Below, piece after piece: positions 54,887-63,900 of a DNA stretch of 64,000 nucleotides (positions are counted from its first letter, which is position 1; every line of letters begins with the position of its first letter). Both the position numbers and the translations under genes were made by a program. Source of the DNA: Chenggangzhangella methanolivorans (GTDB lineage: Bacteria > Pseudomonadota > Alphaproteobacteria > Rhizobiales > Methylopilaceae); contig NZ_CP081869.1 of the NCBI RefSeq assembly GCF_019797865.1, positions 3,187,501 through 3,251,500 of the forward strand, read 5' to 3'. Below the pieces are notes generated by a model. It searched no databases and had not been told where the DNA came from. It was given only the letters and a program-made list of their open reading frames with translations.

Positions 54887-55486
54887 ATGGCGGCGGCCGG
54901 CCCCGAGATCGAACGGCTGATCCAGCTTCTAGCGAAGCTGCCGGGCCTCGGGCCCCGCTCGGCGCGGCGCGCGGCGCTCCACCTGCTGACCCGCCGGGGC
55001 CAGCTGCTGGAGCCGCTCTCGGAGGCCATGCGCATCGCCTGCGAGCGCGTCGAGGTCTGCTCGACCTGCGCGAACGTCGACACCCAGAACCCCTGTTCCA
55101 TCTGCCGCGACGGCCGGCGCGACCCCTCGACCATCGTGGTGGTGGAGGACGTCTCCGATCTCTGGGCGCTCGAGCGCTCGGCCGCGATCTCGGCGCGCTA
55201 CCATGTGCTCGGCGGCACGCTGTCGGCGCTCGACGGACGGGGGCCGGAAGACCTCAATCTAGGCACGCTCGCCGAGCGGGCCCGGGCGCCGGAGGTCAAG
55301 GAAGTCATCCTTGCGGTCAACGCCACCGTCGAGGGCCAGACCACGGCGCACTACGTCACGGATCTTCTGACCGACGCCGAGGTGAAGGTCACGCGCCTCG
55401 CCCATGGCGTGCCGGTCGGCGGCGAGCTCGATTATCTCGACGACGGCACGCTCGCGGCCGCGATCCGCAGCCGCACGACGTTCTGA
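54887..55486 (+). CDS. recR: Recombination protein RecR
   Basis: An intact 199-residue RecR, part of RecFOR-mediated loading of RecA on gapped DNA. N-terminal helix-hairpin-helix ([20 protein letters not shown]), zinc finger ([18 protein letters not shown]), Toprim domain ([52 protein letters not shown]) and the C-terminal [20 protein letters not shown] motif. Start ATG 54887, four bases after lysA. Usual neighbours (dnaX, ybaB) are not here; after lysA is a recurring alternative in alphaproteobacteria as far as I recall. Confidence 0.93.
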   Translation: MAAAGPEIERLIQLLAKLPGLGPRSARRAALHLLTRRGQLLEPLSEAMRIACERVEVCSTCANVDTQNPCSICRDGRRDPSTIVVVEDVSDLWALERSAAISARYHVLGGTLSALDGRGPEDLNLGTLAERARAPEVKEVILAVNATVEGQTTAHYVTDLLTDAEVKVTRLAHGVPVGGELDYLDDGTLAAAIRSRTTF

Positions 55487-55503
55487 ACGGGGCTGACGCG
55501 ACG

Positions 55504-55618
55504 CTGCGTGCTTCGAGACGCCGGCCGGTTGGCCGGCTCCTCAGCATGAGTACCGTTGGAGAGCCAAGACCGTCCTCATGCTGAGGAGCCTGCGAAGCAG
55601 GCGTCTCGAAGCACGCAG
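55504..55618. repeat. Palindromic intergenic repeat (GCTTCGAGACGC type), full copy
   Basis: CTGCGTGCTTCGAGACGC (55504-55521) through CAGCATGAG is followed by its inverse, ending GTCTCGAAGCACGCAG at 55618. The whole 115 bases can fold into one hairpin. It lies between the convergent recR and TPR-lipoprotein genes, where a terminator function would make sense. Confidence 0.75.
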
Positions 55619-55628
55619 TCCCGGTCGA

Positions 55629-56324
55629 TCAGCCGTTCCGCTTCGGCGCCAGCGCCGCGCCGGCCTTGAGGCGCTGAACCATCGCGAGGTTCGCCCGCAC
55701 CTTTTCGTCGGCCTTGGGGCTGAGCGCCGCCTGGGCGAGCGTCGCCTCGGCCTTCGTCAGGTCCTTCGACAGCGCGTAGGACAGGCCGAGATTGGACAGG
55801 ACCGAGGGCTCGCCCGGGGCGATCTTGAGCGCGCTGTCGTAATGCGCGCGGGCCTCGTCGGAGCGGCCGAGCTGGTCGAGGATCGCGCCCTGCGCGTTGA
55901 GGATGCGCCAGTCCGGCGCGTCGGGCGTATGGGCCTTGCCGAGCACGGCGAGCGCGTCGTCGAACCGCCCGGCGTCCGCGAGCGCGCGGCCATAGGCGGC
56001 CAGGATCTGCTTCTGGTTCGGGTTCCTGAGGCTTGCGGCCTCGAGCACGGCGAGCGCCTGGGCGCGCTGGCCGAGCGCGCGCAGGGTCACGCCATAGGCA
56101 TAGGCGGTGGCCGCGTCGTTCGGGTTTTTCTCGTAGGCCGGGCCGTATCGCGCCGCGAGCTCGCGCCAGCGCGCCTCGGAGCCTGCGCCCGTCGCGACTT
56201 CGCGGCTCGCCGAGGTCGGCTGGATCGAGCCGGTGACGTCCTTGTCGGTCATGCAGCCGGCGAGCGTCGCGCCGAGCACGACGACCGCCGCGAGACGGAC
56301 CGCGACGGACCGGACCTCGGACAT
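55629..56324 (-). CDS. TPR-repeat lipoprotein (TadD-like)
   Basis: A 231-residue lipoprotein: VAVRLAAVVVLGATLAGCMT with lipobox LAGC, then four to five tetratricopeptide units (RWRELAARYGPAYEKNPNDA, ATAYAYGVTLRALGQRAQAL, AYGRALADAGRFDDALAVLG, AILDQLGRSDEARAHYDSAL, LSNLGLSYALSKDLTKAEAT). This matches TadD-type pilotins of tight-adherence pili, but no tad genes adjoin, so only the fold is secure. It acts as a protein-protein adaptor at the outer-membrane inner face. An AT-rich promoter candidate lies at 56325-56430. Confidence 0.75.
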   Translation of the reverse strand: MSEVRSVAVRLAAVVVLGATLAGCMTDKDVTGSIQPTSASREVATGAGSEARWRELAARYGPAYEKNPNDAATAYAYGVTLRALGQRAQALAVLEAASLRNPNQKQILAAYGRALADAGRFDDALAVLGKAHTPDAPDWRILNAQGAILDQLGRSDEARAHYDSALKIAPGEPSVLSNLGLSYALSKDLTKAEATLAQAALSPKADEKVRANLAMVQRLKAGAALAPKRNG

Positions 56325-56495
56325 GGCGAAAACCCCTGTTTCGGCCCCGATGGCAGGGCCGCTCGCCGACGGTGATAAAGCGTTAACCCTAACGGCCGGT
56401 TAATGACGCGACGGGCATGTTAAAACGCTGCGACGACAACGTTTTGCGCCGCTCTCGCGCCGGCCTTTGCGCCGCTGCGAGACGGCCCTGACCCT

Positions 56496-56750
56496 ATGGA
56501 GCGCCGGCTGACGCCGTTGGCTCGTCTGAGGGGCGGCCGGCCATTATCTCTTGTGCGGACAGGCCTCGCCGACCCTGTCGCCCGCCGCGCCTTCGACAAC
56601 TTCGCCGAGTTCGAGGCGCTCTACGGCGCGACCGCCGACGTGATCGCCGAGCGCGACGAGCCGCGCGCCATGAGCTCGCGACAGGTGCCGGCGGCCATCC
56701 GCGACAGGATCGCGCTCGCGGCGGGCGAGGCGCTGGCGCAGGCCGCGTAA
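56496..56750 (+). CDS. Hypothetical small protein
   Basis: An 84-residue ORF from ATG 56496: MERRLTPLARLRGGRPLSLV, FDNFAEFEALYGATADVIAE, RQVPAAIRDRIALAAGEALA. Helical, no known family. The first 25 residues may not be translated, since there is no clear ribosome site. It lies about 110 bases before the gamma-glutamyltransferase gene on the same strand. Confidence 0.35.
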   Translation: MERRLTPLARLRGGRPLSLVRTGLADPVARRAFDNFAEFEALYGATADVIAERDEPRAMSSRQVPAAIRDRIALAAGEALAQAA

Positions 56751-56862
56751 GGCGAGCGCAACCGGCGCGTCTGGAAAACGCGCCGGGCCGCCGAGACTTG
56801 ATCCGGCCCGGCGCCGCCCGATCATCGCTGTCTCGCCCCGCCGCCCGAGGATGGAGCCAGCC

Positions 56863-58635
56863 ATGCGCCGCGCCGCCGCAGCCCTTGCGAGCCTGTTCGC
56901 AAGCATCCTTGCAAGCTTCGCGCTTCTCGCCGCGCCCGCCGCCGCCCAGTTCGCGCCGCAGGCCTCCGACGCGCTCGCGCCCGAGATCGCGAGCGGCCTT
57001 CAGCCCAAGCCGCTCGTCTCCGCCAGGAACTGGATGGCCGCCGCCGCGAACCCGCACGCGACCGCCGCCGCCGCCGACATGCTGCGCCGGGGCGGCAGCG
57101 CCGTCGACGCCGCGATCGCGGCCCAACTGGTGCTCGGGCTCGTGGAGCCGCAGTCCTCCGGCCTTGGCGGCGGCGCGTTCCTTGTCCACTGGGACGCGGG
57201 CGAGGGCAGGCTGACGACGCTCGACGGCCGCGAGACCGCGCCCGCGGCCGCGACGCCCACGCTGTTCCAGACCGAGGCCGGCGAGCCGCTCGCCTTCATG
57301 GACGCCGTGGTGGGCGGGCGCTCGGTCGGGGCGCCCGGCACGCCGCGGCTGCTCGAGGCCGCGCATCGCCGCTTCGGCAAGCTCGCCTGGGCGGACCTGT
57401 TCGCGCCGGCCATCCGGCTCGCCCAACAGGGTTTTGACGTCTCGCCGCGGCTTGCCGCCCAGATCGCCGCGGACGCGCAGCGGCTCGCCCGCGATCCGGC
57501 GGCCGCCGCCTATTTCCTGCCCGGCGGCGAGCCGCTGCAACAAGGCCGGCGGCTCGTGAACCCGGCCTACGCCGAGACGCTGAAGGCGCTGCGCGACGGC
57601 GGCGCGAACGCCTTCTACGAGGGACCGATCGCCGCCGACATCGTCTCGGCGGTGCGCAACGCCAAGAACCCGGGCGTGCTCGCGGCCGACGACCTCGCCC
57701 GCTACGCCGTGGTCGAGCGCGAAGCGGTCTGCGGCGCCTATCGCGCCTATCAGGTCTGCGGCATCGGCCCGCCCTCCTCGGGCGGCATCGCGGTCGCGCA
57801 GATCCTCGGCATGCTGGAGGGGACCGACCTCACGGCGCTCGGCCCCGACAGCGCGAAGGCCTGGCGGCTCATCGGCGACGCCTCGCGCCTCGCCTTCGCG
57901 GACCGCGAGCGCTACGTCGCCGATCCGGCCTTCGTGCCGCAGCCGACCAAGGGCCTTCTGGCGCGCGACTATCTCGCCGAGCGCGCGACGTTGCTCGCCG
58001 GCGAGCGCGCGCTCGCCGAGGCGCCGGCCGGCAGCCCGAAATGGTCGCACGCCTTGCGCTTCGCGCCCGATCCCGCGATCGAGCTTCCGGGCACCAGCCA
58101 TCTGTCGATCGTCGACGGCGCCGGCGACGTGGTCTCGATGACGACCACGATCGAGGCCGGCTTCGGCTCGCGGCTGATGGCGCGCGGCTTCCTGCTCAAC
58201 AACGAGCTCACCGACTTCTCCTTCCGCTCGCATCGCGAGGGCGTTCCGGTGGCCAACCGCGTCGAGCCGGGCAAGCGGCCGCGCTCCTCCATGGCCCCCA
58301 CCATCGTGCTGAAGGACGGCCGCCCGGTTCTCAGCCTCGGCTCGCCCGGCGGCAGCCAGATCATCGGCTATGTGGCCAAGACGCTCATCGCCCATCTCGA
58401 CTGGGGCATGGACGTCGGCCGCGCGGCGGCGCTGCCCAACATGCTGAACCGCAACGGCCCGTTCGAGCTGGAGACGGGCCCGGCCGCCGACAAGCTGGCC
58501 GGGCCGCTGGGGGCGCTCGGCTTCGAGACCAGGATCTCCGACATGACCTCGGGCGTGCAAGCGATCGCGATCTCGCCCGATGGCCTGACCGGCGGCGTCG
58601 ACCCCCGCCGCGAGGGTCTTGCGGTCGGCGAGTGA
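56863..58635 (+). CDS. ggt: Gamma-glutamyltransferase
   Basis: A periplasmic Ntn-hydrolase that removes gamma-glutamyl groups from glutathione and relatives. ATG 56863 is preferred because GGAG lies six bases upstream; ATG 56851 is in frame. Signal peptide (LASLFASILASFALLAAPAA). Large-subunit features NPHATAAAADMLRRGGSAVD and SSGLGGGAFLVHWD. The autoprocessing and nucleophile Thr is in ELPGTSHLSIVD, followed by the small subunit with GFLLNNELTDFS, KRPRSSMAPTIVL and LGSPGGSQIIGYV. Length about 590 residues, intact. It ends 16 bases before the degenerate first repeat of the CRISPR array. Confidence 0.93.
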   Translation: MRRAAAALASLFASILASFALLAAPAAAQFAPQASDALAPEIASGLQPKPLVSARNWMAAAANPHATAAAADMLRRGGSAVDAAIAAQLVLGLVEPQSSGLGGGAFLVHWDAGEGRLTTLDGRETAPAAATPTLFQTEAGEPLAFMDAVVGGRSVGAPGTPRLLEAAHRRFGKLAWADLFAPAIRLAQQGFDVSPRLAAQIAADAQRLARDPAAAAYFLPGGEPLQQGRRLVNPAYAETLKALRDGGANAFYEGPIAADIVSAVRNAKNPGVLAADDLARYAVVEREAVCGAYRAYQVCGIGPPSSGGIAVAQILGMLEGTDLTALGPDSAKAWRLIGDASRLAFADRERYVADPAFVPQPTKGLLARDYLAERATLLAGERALAEAPAGSPKWSHALRFAPDPAIELPGTSHLSIVDGAGDVVSMTTTIEAGFGSRLMARGFLLNNELTDFSFRSHREGVPVANRVEPGKRPRSSMAPTIVLKDGRPVLSLGSPGGSQIIGYVAKTLIAHLDWGMDVGRAAALPNMLNRNGPFELETGPAADKLAGPLGALGFETRISDMTSGVQAIAISPDGLTGGVDPRREGLAVGE

Positions 58636-58650
58636 CGGCGCCCCGCGCGG

Positions 58651-59611
58651 CGGCGCCGTTGAGCGCGCGCTCTGAGCGGCTGTTCTGATTGGTCGTCGGG
58701 CCTCACCGCGCTTCTCGTTGCCGCTGGACCGCGATCTCTGAGCGGCTATTCTTCGAGGAGCCGCCCAGCGCGTCGCCGGCAGAGTTGCCGCTGGACCGCG
58801 ATCTCTGAGCGGCTATTCTCGTGTAATAACCATTATCACGTAGCACCCAGTTGCCGCTGGACCGCGATCTCTGAGCGGCTATTCTTTCCTACCAGTTGTG
58901 CCGCCCGTTGTGACAGTTGCCGCTGGACCGCGATCTCTGAGCGGCTATTCTCATCGAACGGAAGGCCTCGGAGACCCGGCCGTTGCCGCTGGACCGCGAT
59001 CTCTGAGCGGCTATTCTAACGCCAAGCTGATATGTGGGATCGCCGTTGTTGCCGCTGGACCGCGATCTCTGAGCGGCTATTCTAGGGTGGCCTCAAGGCA
59101 GTTGGCCTGATCGGTTGCCGCTGGACCGCGATCTCTGAGCGGCTATTCTGCCTTCGGCTTGGGGCCGCTCGTCGGCCTCGTTGCCGCTGGACCGCGATCT
59201 CTGAGCGGCTATTCTCCCGCGCGTGGGCTCCACGCGTCACGATCAGTTGCCGCTGGACCGCGATCTCTGAGCGGCTATTCTCTCGCGCCTTCGCCGCGGA
59301 GGGCCGCCGCGTTGCCGCTGGACCGCGATCTCTGAGCGGCTATTCTGCCCGTCCCTATCGCTAATGAATTCGCTGAGTTGCCGCTGGACCGCGATCTCTG
59401 AGCGGCTATTCTTCCGCGGCTGGCACGCCGAGCGCGGCTGGAAGTTGCCGCTGGACCGCGATCTCTGAGCGGCTATTCTGGTGGATCGCAGCGCCCCGGA
59501 TCTGGCCGTGTTGCCGCTGGACCGCGATCTCTGAGCGGCTATTCTAAGCGAATGGCGGAGGACATCGCTCGCGTCGTTGCCGCTGGACCGCGATCTCTGA
59601 GCGGCTATTCT
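58651..59611 (+). CRISPR. Type II-C CRISPR array, 14 perfect repeats plus one degenerate
   Basis: A 36-base repeat beginning GTTGCCGCTGGACCGCG and ending GAGCGGCTATTCT occurs 14 times, identical in each (starts 58717, 58784, 58850, 58916, 58982, 59048, 59114, 59180, 59246, 59311, 59377, 59444, 59510, 59576). Spacers are 30 bases, with three exceptions of 29 or 31. A further repeat at 58651-58686 matches only in its last 17 bases (one mismatch there) and bounds a 30-base spacer, so there are 14 spacers. The GTTG start and the late TATTCT, similar to a -10 box, fit II-C repeats that carry a promoter inside each unit; on that model crRNAs read rightwards. All spacers differ. Phage targets cannot be told by eye. 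Confidence 0.97.
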
Positions 59612-59659
59612 GGAGCGGCTGCCAACCCGTTGCAAAACAACGGGAAAGCAGCCGCATCC
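59612..59659. terminator. Strong hairpin between CRISPR array and cas2
   Basis: Immediately after the last repeat, GCGGCTGC (59615-59622) pairs with GCAGCCGC (59648-59655) and CCCGTTG (59626-59632) with CAACGGG (59638-59644). GGA/TCC extends the base. It fills most of the 72 bases between array and the cas2 stop. It probably ends convergent transcription of array and cas operon, but no long T-run follows on either strand. Confidence 0.55.
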
Positions 59660-59683
59660 AGGCCGGCGAAACCAGCCTGACCC

Positions 59684-60040
59684 CTAGAACAAAGCGAGTT
59701 GGTCCGGGTTCTTGCGCGGGCGGCGACGGCGCTGGCCGGAGAAACGGACGATGTTTTCATATTGCCGGTCCGTGAAGGTGAGGACGTGCACGTCGCCGCG
59801 GTCGGGCAAAGCGCGCTCGATCCGCCGCATATAGGCTTCGAACTGCTCCTTGCCGTTGCAGAAGCGCGCATAGACCGAAAACTGACTCTTCTCGAAGCCC
59901 TCGTCGAGCAGGAACTGCCGGAATTTCGTGGCGGCGCGCGACTGCGCCTTGGTCGTCACCGGCAGGTCGAACATCACGAAGATCCACATGAGCCGGTAGC
60001 CGCTGAGCTGGGCGGCGGAGAACGCCTCCGCGACGGTCAT
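59684..60040 (-). CDS. cas2: CRISPR-associated endoribonuclease Cas2
   Basis: A complete 118-residue Cas2, which forms the Cas1-Cas2 adaptation complex that inserts spacers. Ferredoxin-like fold with the acidic residue after strand 1 (YRLMWIFVMFDLPVTTKAQS), then FLLDEGFEKSQFSVYARFCN, EAYMRRIERALPDRGDVHVL, FTDRQYENIVRFSGQRRRRP. The start ATG 60040 overlaps the cas1 stop (ATGA). Last gene of the cas9-cas1-cas2 operon. Confidence 0.93.
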   Translation of the reverse strand: MTVAEAFSAAQLSGYRLMWIFVMFDLPVTTKAQSRAATKFRQFLLDEGFEKSQFSVYARFCNGKEQFEAYMRRIERALPDRGDVHVLTFTDRQYENIVRFSGQRRRRPRKNPDQLALF

Positions 60041-60987
60041 CCCATGTCGTCCGCAATGGCCGCGACCGGCGCCGGCGCGCCAAGCGCGGCGAGCTCGAGC
60101 GCCGACGGCGGGCGCGGCAGGCGGAGTTCGCTCGCCCGGCCGGTCTCGAAGCTGCGGGCGAGCGACTGCGCGGCCCGGATGGCGGCGGTGGACACGGTGG
60201 TGACGCCGGCCTCGCCGGGCAGGTCGAGGGCGATCAGCGTCGCGAAGGCGCGCTTGGCCTCGGGCGTGACGGTGTCGACGCCGCGCTCCAGCAGGCGGAC
60301 GGCCACGAGATCGACCAGCGGCCGAAAGGGCTCCATCAGGTCGTCGGCGAGCGCGAAGGCGCTGCCGCGATTGGCGTGGTGGACGCCGATCGACGGGTGC
60401 AGCCCGCTCGCCACGAGCGAGCGCGAGACGAGCGCCCGCATCACCGTGTAGCCGTAGTTGAGCAGGGCGTTGGGTCCCTCGAGCGCGCGGTCGCGGCGGA
60501 AGTCGGCGCCCATCAGCGCCGGCCAGTAGCGGCGCGCGGCCTGCGCCTCGATGTTTTCGGGGTCGCCCGAGCGCACGCGCCGCGACATCATCTCGAGCGC
60601 CAGAACCCGGCGGCCGAGCGCGTCGAGCGCGGCGTCCTGCCAGCGGATCTTGGCGATGACGATCTCGCGCCAGATCTGCTTGGCGAGCGGCTTTCCGGCC
60701 TCCCATTGCGCGCGCATGCGGGCGTTCTGGCCATGATGGCCGTCGATCGGCAGGCACACGGCGACCGGGGCGTGGTTCGCGCCGCACAGCACCACCGGCG
60801 CGCCGCGTTCGGCGAGGCTCGCCACGAGGCTCGTGGTCCAGGTCACGCCATGGGCGTGGACGATGACGGCCGCGACGTCGTCGAGCGGCACGCGGCCGAC
60901 CTCGGCGCGGTCTTCGCTCACGATCAGGAAGCCGCGATGGGCGGAGAGATGGCGGCCGTCGGTGGCGATGTCGACGACGCGCTCCAT
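60037..60987 (-). CDS. cas1: CRISPR-associated endonuclease Cas1
   Basis: A complete 316-residue type II Cas1, the integrase for new spacers. N-terminal beta domain (MERVVDIATDGRHLSAHRGF, LIVSEDRAEVGRVPLDDVAA), the conserved GHHGQNARMRAQWEAGKP stretch, then the catalytic Glu in ENIEAQAARRYWPALMG, His in GLHPSIGVHHANRGSAFALA and Asp in LADDLMEPFRPLVDLVAVR. Start ATG 60987 lies four bases after the cas9 stop. Frame intact, so adaptation appears functional. Confidence 0.95.
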   Translation of the reverse strand: MERVVDIATDGRHLSAHRGFLIVSEDRAEVGRVPLDDVAAVIVHAHGVTWTTSLVASLAERGAPVVLCGANHAPVAVCLPIDGHHGQNARMRAQWEAGKPLAKQIWREIVIAKIRWQDAALDALGRRVLALEMMSRRVRSGDPENIEAQAARRYWPALMGADFRRDRALEGPNALLNYGYTVMRALVSRSLVASGLHPSIGVHHANRGSAFALADDLMEPFRPLVDLVAVRLLERGVDTVTPEAKRAFATLIALDLPGEAGVTTVSTAAIRAAQSLARSFETGRASELRLPRPPSALELAALGAPAPVAAIADDMG

Positions 60988-60991
60988 CGGC

Positions 60992-63900
60992 TCAGGCTTT
61001 CGGCTTGGTGCGCCGCACGGCCGTGCGGGCCGGGAAGCCGGGGTCGCTGACGCGGCCGAGGGGATCGACGCGGATTTGTCGCGCGCGCCACGCCTTCAGC
61101 GTGTTGGGAGAGGGATAAACGTATTTGAAGGGGTCCGACTTGTCGGCGTCCCGCGCTTTGAGAGCGCCGGCCTCATTGGGGGCTGCGAGCGCGAACTGCT
61201 TTTCGGAGAACTTGACGATCCGCATCAGCTCGACGGCGCCTTCGCGCTCGATCGCCAGAACATCGTCCCTGTGCAGGCTCAGCACCTTCTTGGCCGTCGG
61301 ATTCGCGGCGCGGATCGCCGAGCTCCAGGCGGCGCTGTGGGCGTCGAACATCGAGACGACCTCCGACACCCACTTGCCGTCCTTCAGCTCCCAGACGTCG
61401 TAGCGATAGTTCGAATCGCCCTTGTAGCCCTTGTAGGCGCGCCCGTTCCTGTCGCGGATCGGGATCACCTTAAGCGGCTCGACCATCCGCACGCGGCGGA
61501 TGTTGGGGTAGCTGCGCGGGCCGAGCTCCTTGTCGCCGAACGCGCGCAACGCCTGCTCGAAGGCCGCGCCCTCCTTGCCGGCCGTCCAGTCCTTCAGCGC
61601 CTGCTTCAGGTGCTCGTCGCGAATATCTTCGAGGTCGGCCGGTTTCTTGAACGAGGAGAGCGGCGCGCGGTGGACCACGATGTCGTTCCCACGGGCGTCC
61701 TTTTGCCCCGTGAGCCCATAGGCCGTGTCGTTGTGCAGGCGGCCGGCGGTCTTGTCCGCGCCTTTCGCGAGGCTCGCCTTGGAGACCGTGCCGTGGTCGG
61801 GCCGGTGGCTCACCACGATGGCGTTGACGGCGCGGCGCAGATCCTCGCGAAACCCCTCCCACGGTTCGGGGAACACGATTTTCTCGCGCCCGTCCGCGCC
61901 CTCCTGGCCGGAGGCGCGCGCGGCCGCCTGCAGCATGCCGCGGTCCACGATCCCGATCACCGCGGCGTCGATGGCGTGGTGGCGGTGGTCCTTGCGGTTC
62001 TTGGGCTGGTCGGCCCCGAGATTGTGGTCGTGCAGGAGGTCGTTCAGCCCGAGCTTGCGACGCACCATCTCGGTCAGGCGCCCGGGCGAGACCCAGACTC
62101 TCGAACTGCCCTCGCCGCGATGGGGATAGAGCGCGGAGAGATACTCGCGCGCGAGCCGCGACAGGTGCTGGGTGTCGGTGAGCTGCCGGGCGATGAAGCT
62201 CTTGCCGAATTCCGGATCGTCGCTGTCGAATTTCTGCATCGCGTCCGGCTCGAAGCGCCAGCGCTTGTTCCTCGGCATCTTGGCGGCGCGCGCGCCGATC
62301 GCCTCCCATTCGGCGTCGGCGCCGAACTGGCGCGCGAAATCGGCCTGCGCCTCGAAGGGCGAGCGGTTGCGCTTCAGCCTGTTGGCCTCGCGCAGGCAGA
62401 CGGTCTTGTTGGCGTTGGAGTCGTCGAGCGTCTTGGTGAAGGGCAGGATGTGGTCGACGTCGACCGTGCCGTTGAACAGCATCTCGGCGCTGATCTGACG
62501 GCCGGAATAAGGGCAGCGGCGGTCGAGCACGTTCTCGAGGTTGAGCTCCTCCCACAGCTTCAGCAGCGCGCGGTTGCCGCCGGTGTCGGGCTGGCGAAGT
62601 TCAATCAGCTTCTTGGAGCGCTTCTCGGCCGCGATGCGGTTCTCGTTGTTCTCGCGGTTGCGCTTCTTCTTCTCGTCCTCGTCAAGCTTGAGCTCGCGCG
62701 CGAGTTCGATCGCAATCTCCTCCGGCGGGCCGAAGCGGCCGATCAGGTCGTTCACGACCTTGCGGAGCTGGTTCAGGCCGATATGGACGGTCGGGTTGGT
62801 CAGCCGGCCGATGCGCAGCGCGTCGTCGATCTCGTTCGGGTCGGCGGTGCCGGGGAGAATGTGGCGCTCGAGCGCGACGCCGTAATAGGGCAGGGCCGGG
62901 CGGCCTGTTTTGGCGTCTTCGAAGATCTCGCCGGTGCGGAAATCGGAATGGTGGGTGAAGCCCGCGGTCTCCACCGCTTCGCTGTAGACGATCACCTCCG
63001 CCTTCAGCGCCTCGATCAGTCTTGTCGTCGCCGTTGAACCGAACCGCCCGAAGCCTTCCGGGACAGGCGCGCCGCAGACCGCGCGGGCGGCTTCGTCGTC
63101 GAGCTTGTAGGTCTCGCGCAGCCAAGTCCGGAAATTCTGCTCGTCCTCATCGGTTTCGAGGTCCTGCAGCGTCTCCACGACCTCCCACTGCTCCTCGGGC
63201 GTCAGGTGCAGCCAGAGCTTTCCGAACCGCTTCTTGTCCGAGAACGCCGCCGCGATCTCGTCGCCGATCAGCTCCTTGCGGTTCTCGCTCTCCTTGTTGA
63301 AGCGCGCGTCGGGGTCGAGCTTCAGCGCCTTTCGAAGGCTCTCGAAAGAGACGCGGCGCTTGTCGTGCAGCTTGAGCAGCAGCGTGTCGCGCTGCTCGCG
63401 GGTCAGCCGCTCGGCCTTCTCGCCCGGCCGCACGATCTGGAGAGCGTTCACCTCTTCCAGCAGCCGGCGGCGCTGGAAGAGCGGATGGGCCTTGGGCAGC
63501 CGCTCCTCGTCCGAAACCAGCGTGCACCGCCCGATCTTCGGCGCCTTCAGCGGGCGCTGGTGGAAGACGATCTCGTAGAGGCAGTCATGCGCCTCCTCGG
63601 TCAATACGTCCGGATGATACGGAGACTGCCGCTCCCAGATGGTCTGGAACTCGTCCTCGAGGATCGCGCGCGAGGGATAGAAGTCATAGGCGTCGGCCGA
63701 GCCGGCCTTCAGGCGCGTGCGCACCCAGGGGATCTCGTTGTCGTTGGGCGCAGAGACTCGGCGGCCGTACAGGAAGGCCCCGAGCGTCTCCGCGCCCGCC
63801 TCGTCCATGGCTTCCCGCAGCGCTTCGACGCCGAGCGCGATCTTTCCGGCGTCCTCGTCCTTGCCGCGCTCGGCCTTTCGGTTCGACTTGAAGCCGCGGC

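Noticed and set aside
58651..58686. tracrRNA anti-repeat formed by the degenerate repeat read on the minus strand
   Set aside because: Only the 3' half of the repeat is conserved, while pairing with crRNA needs the 5' half; no stem-loops or T-run follow within ggt. It is better explained as the decayed end of the array.
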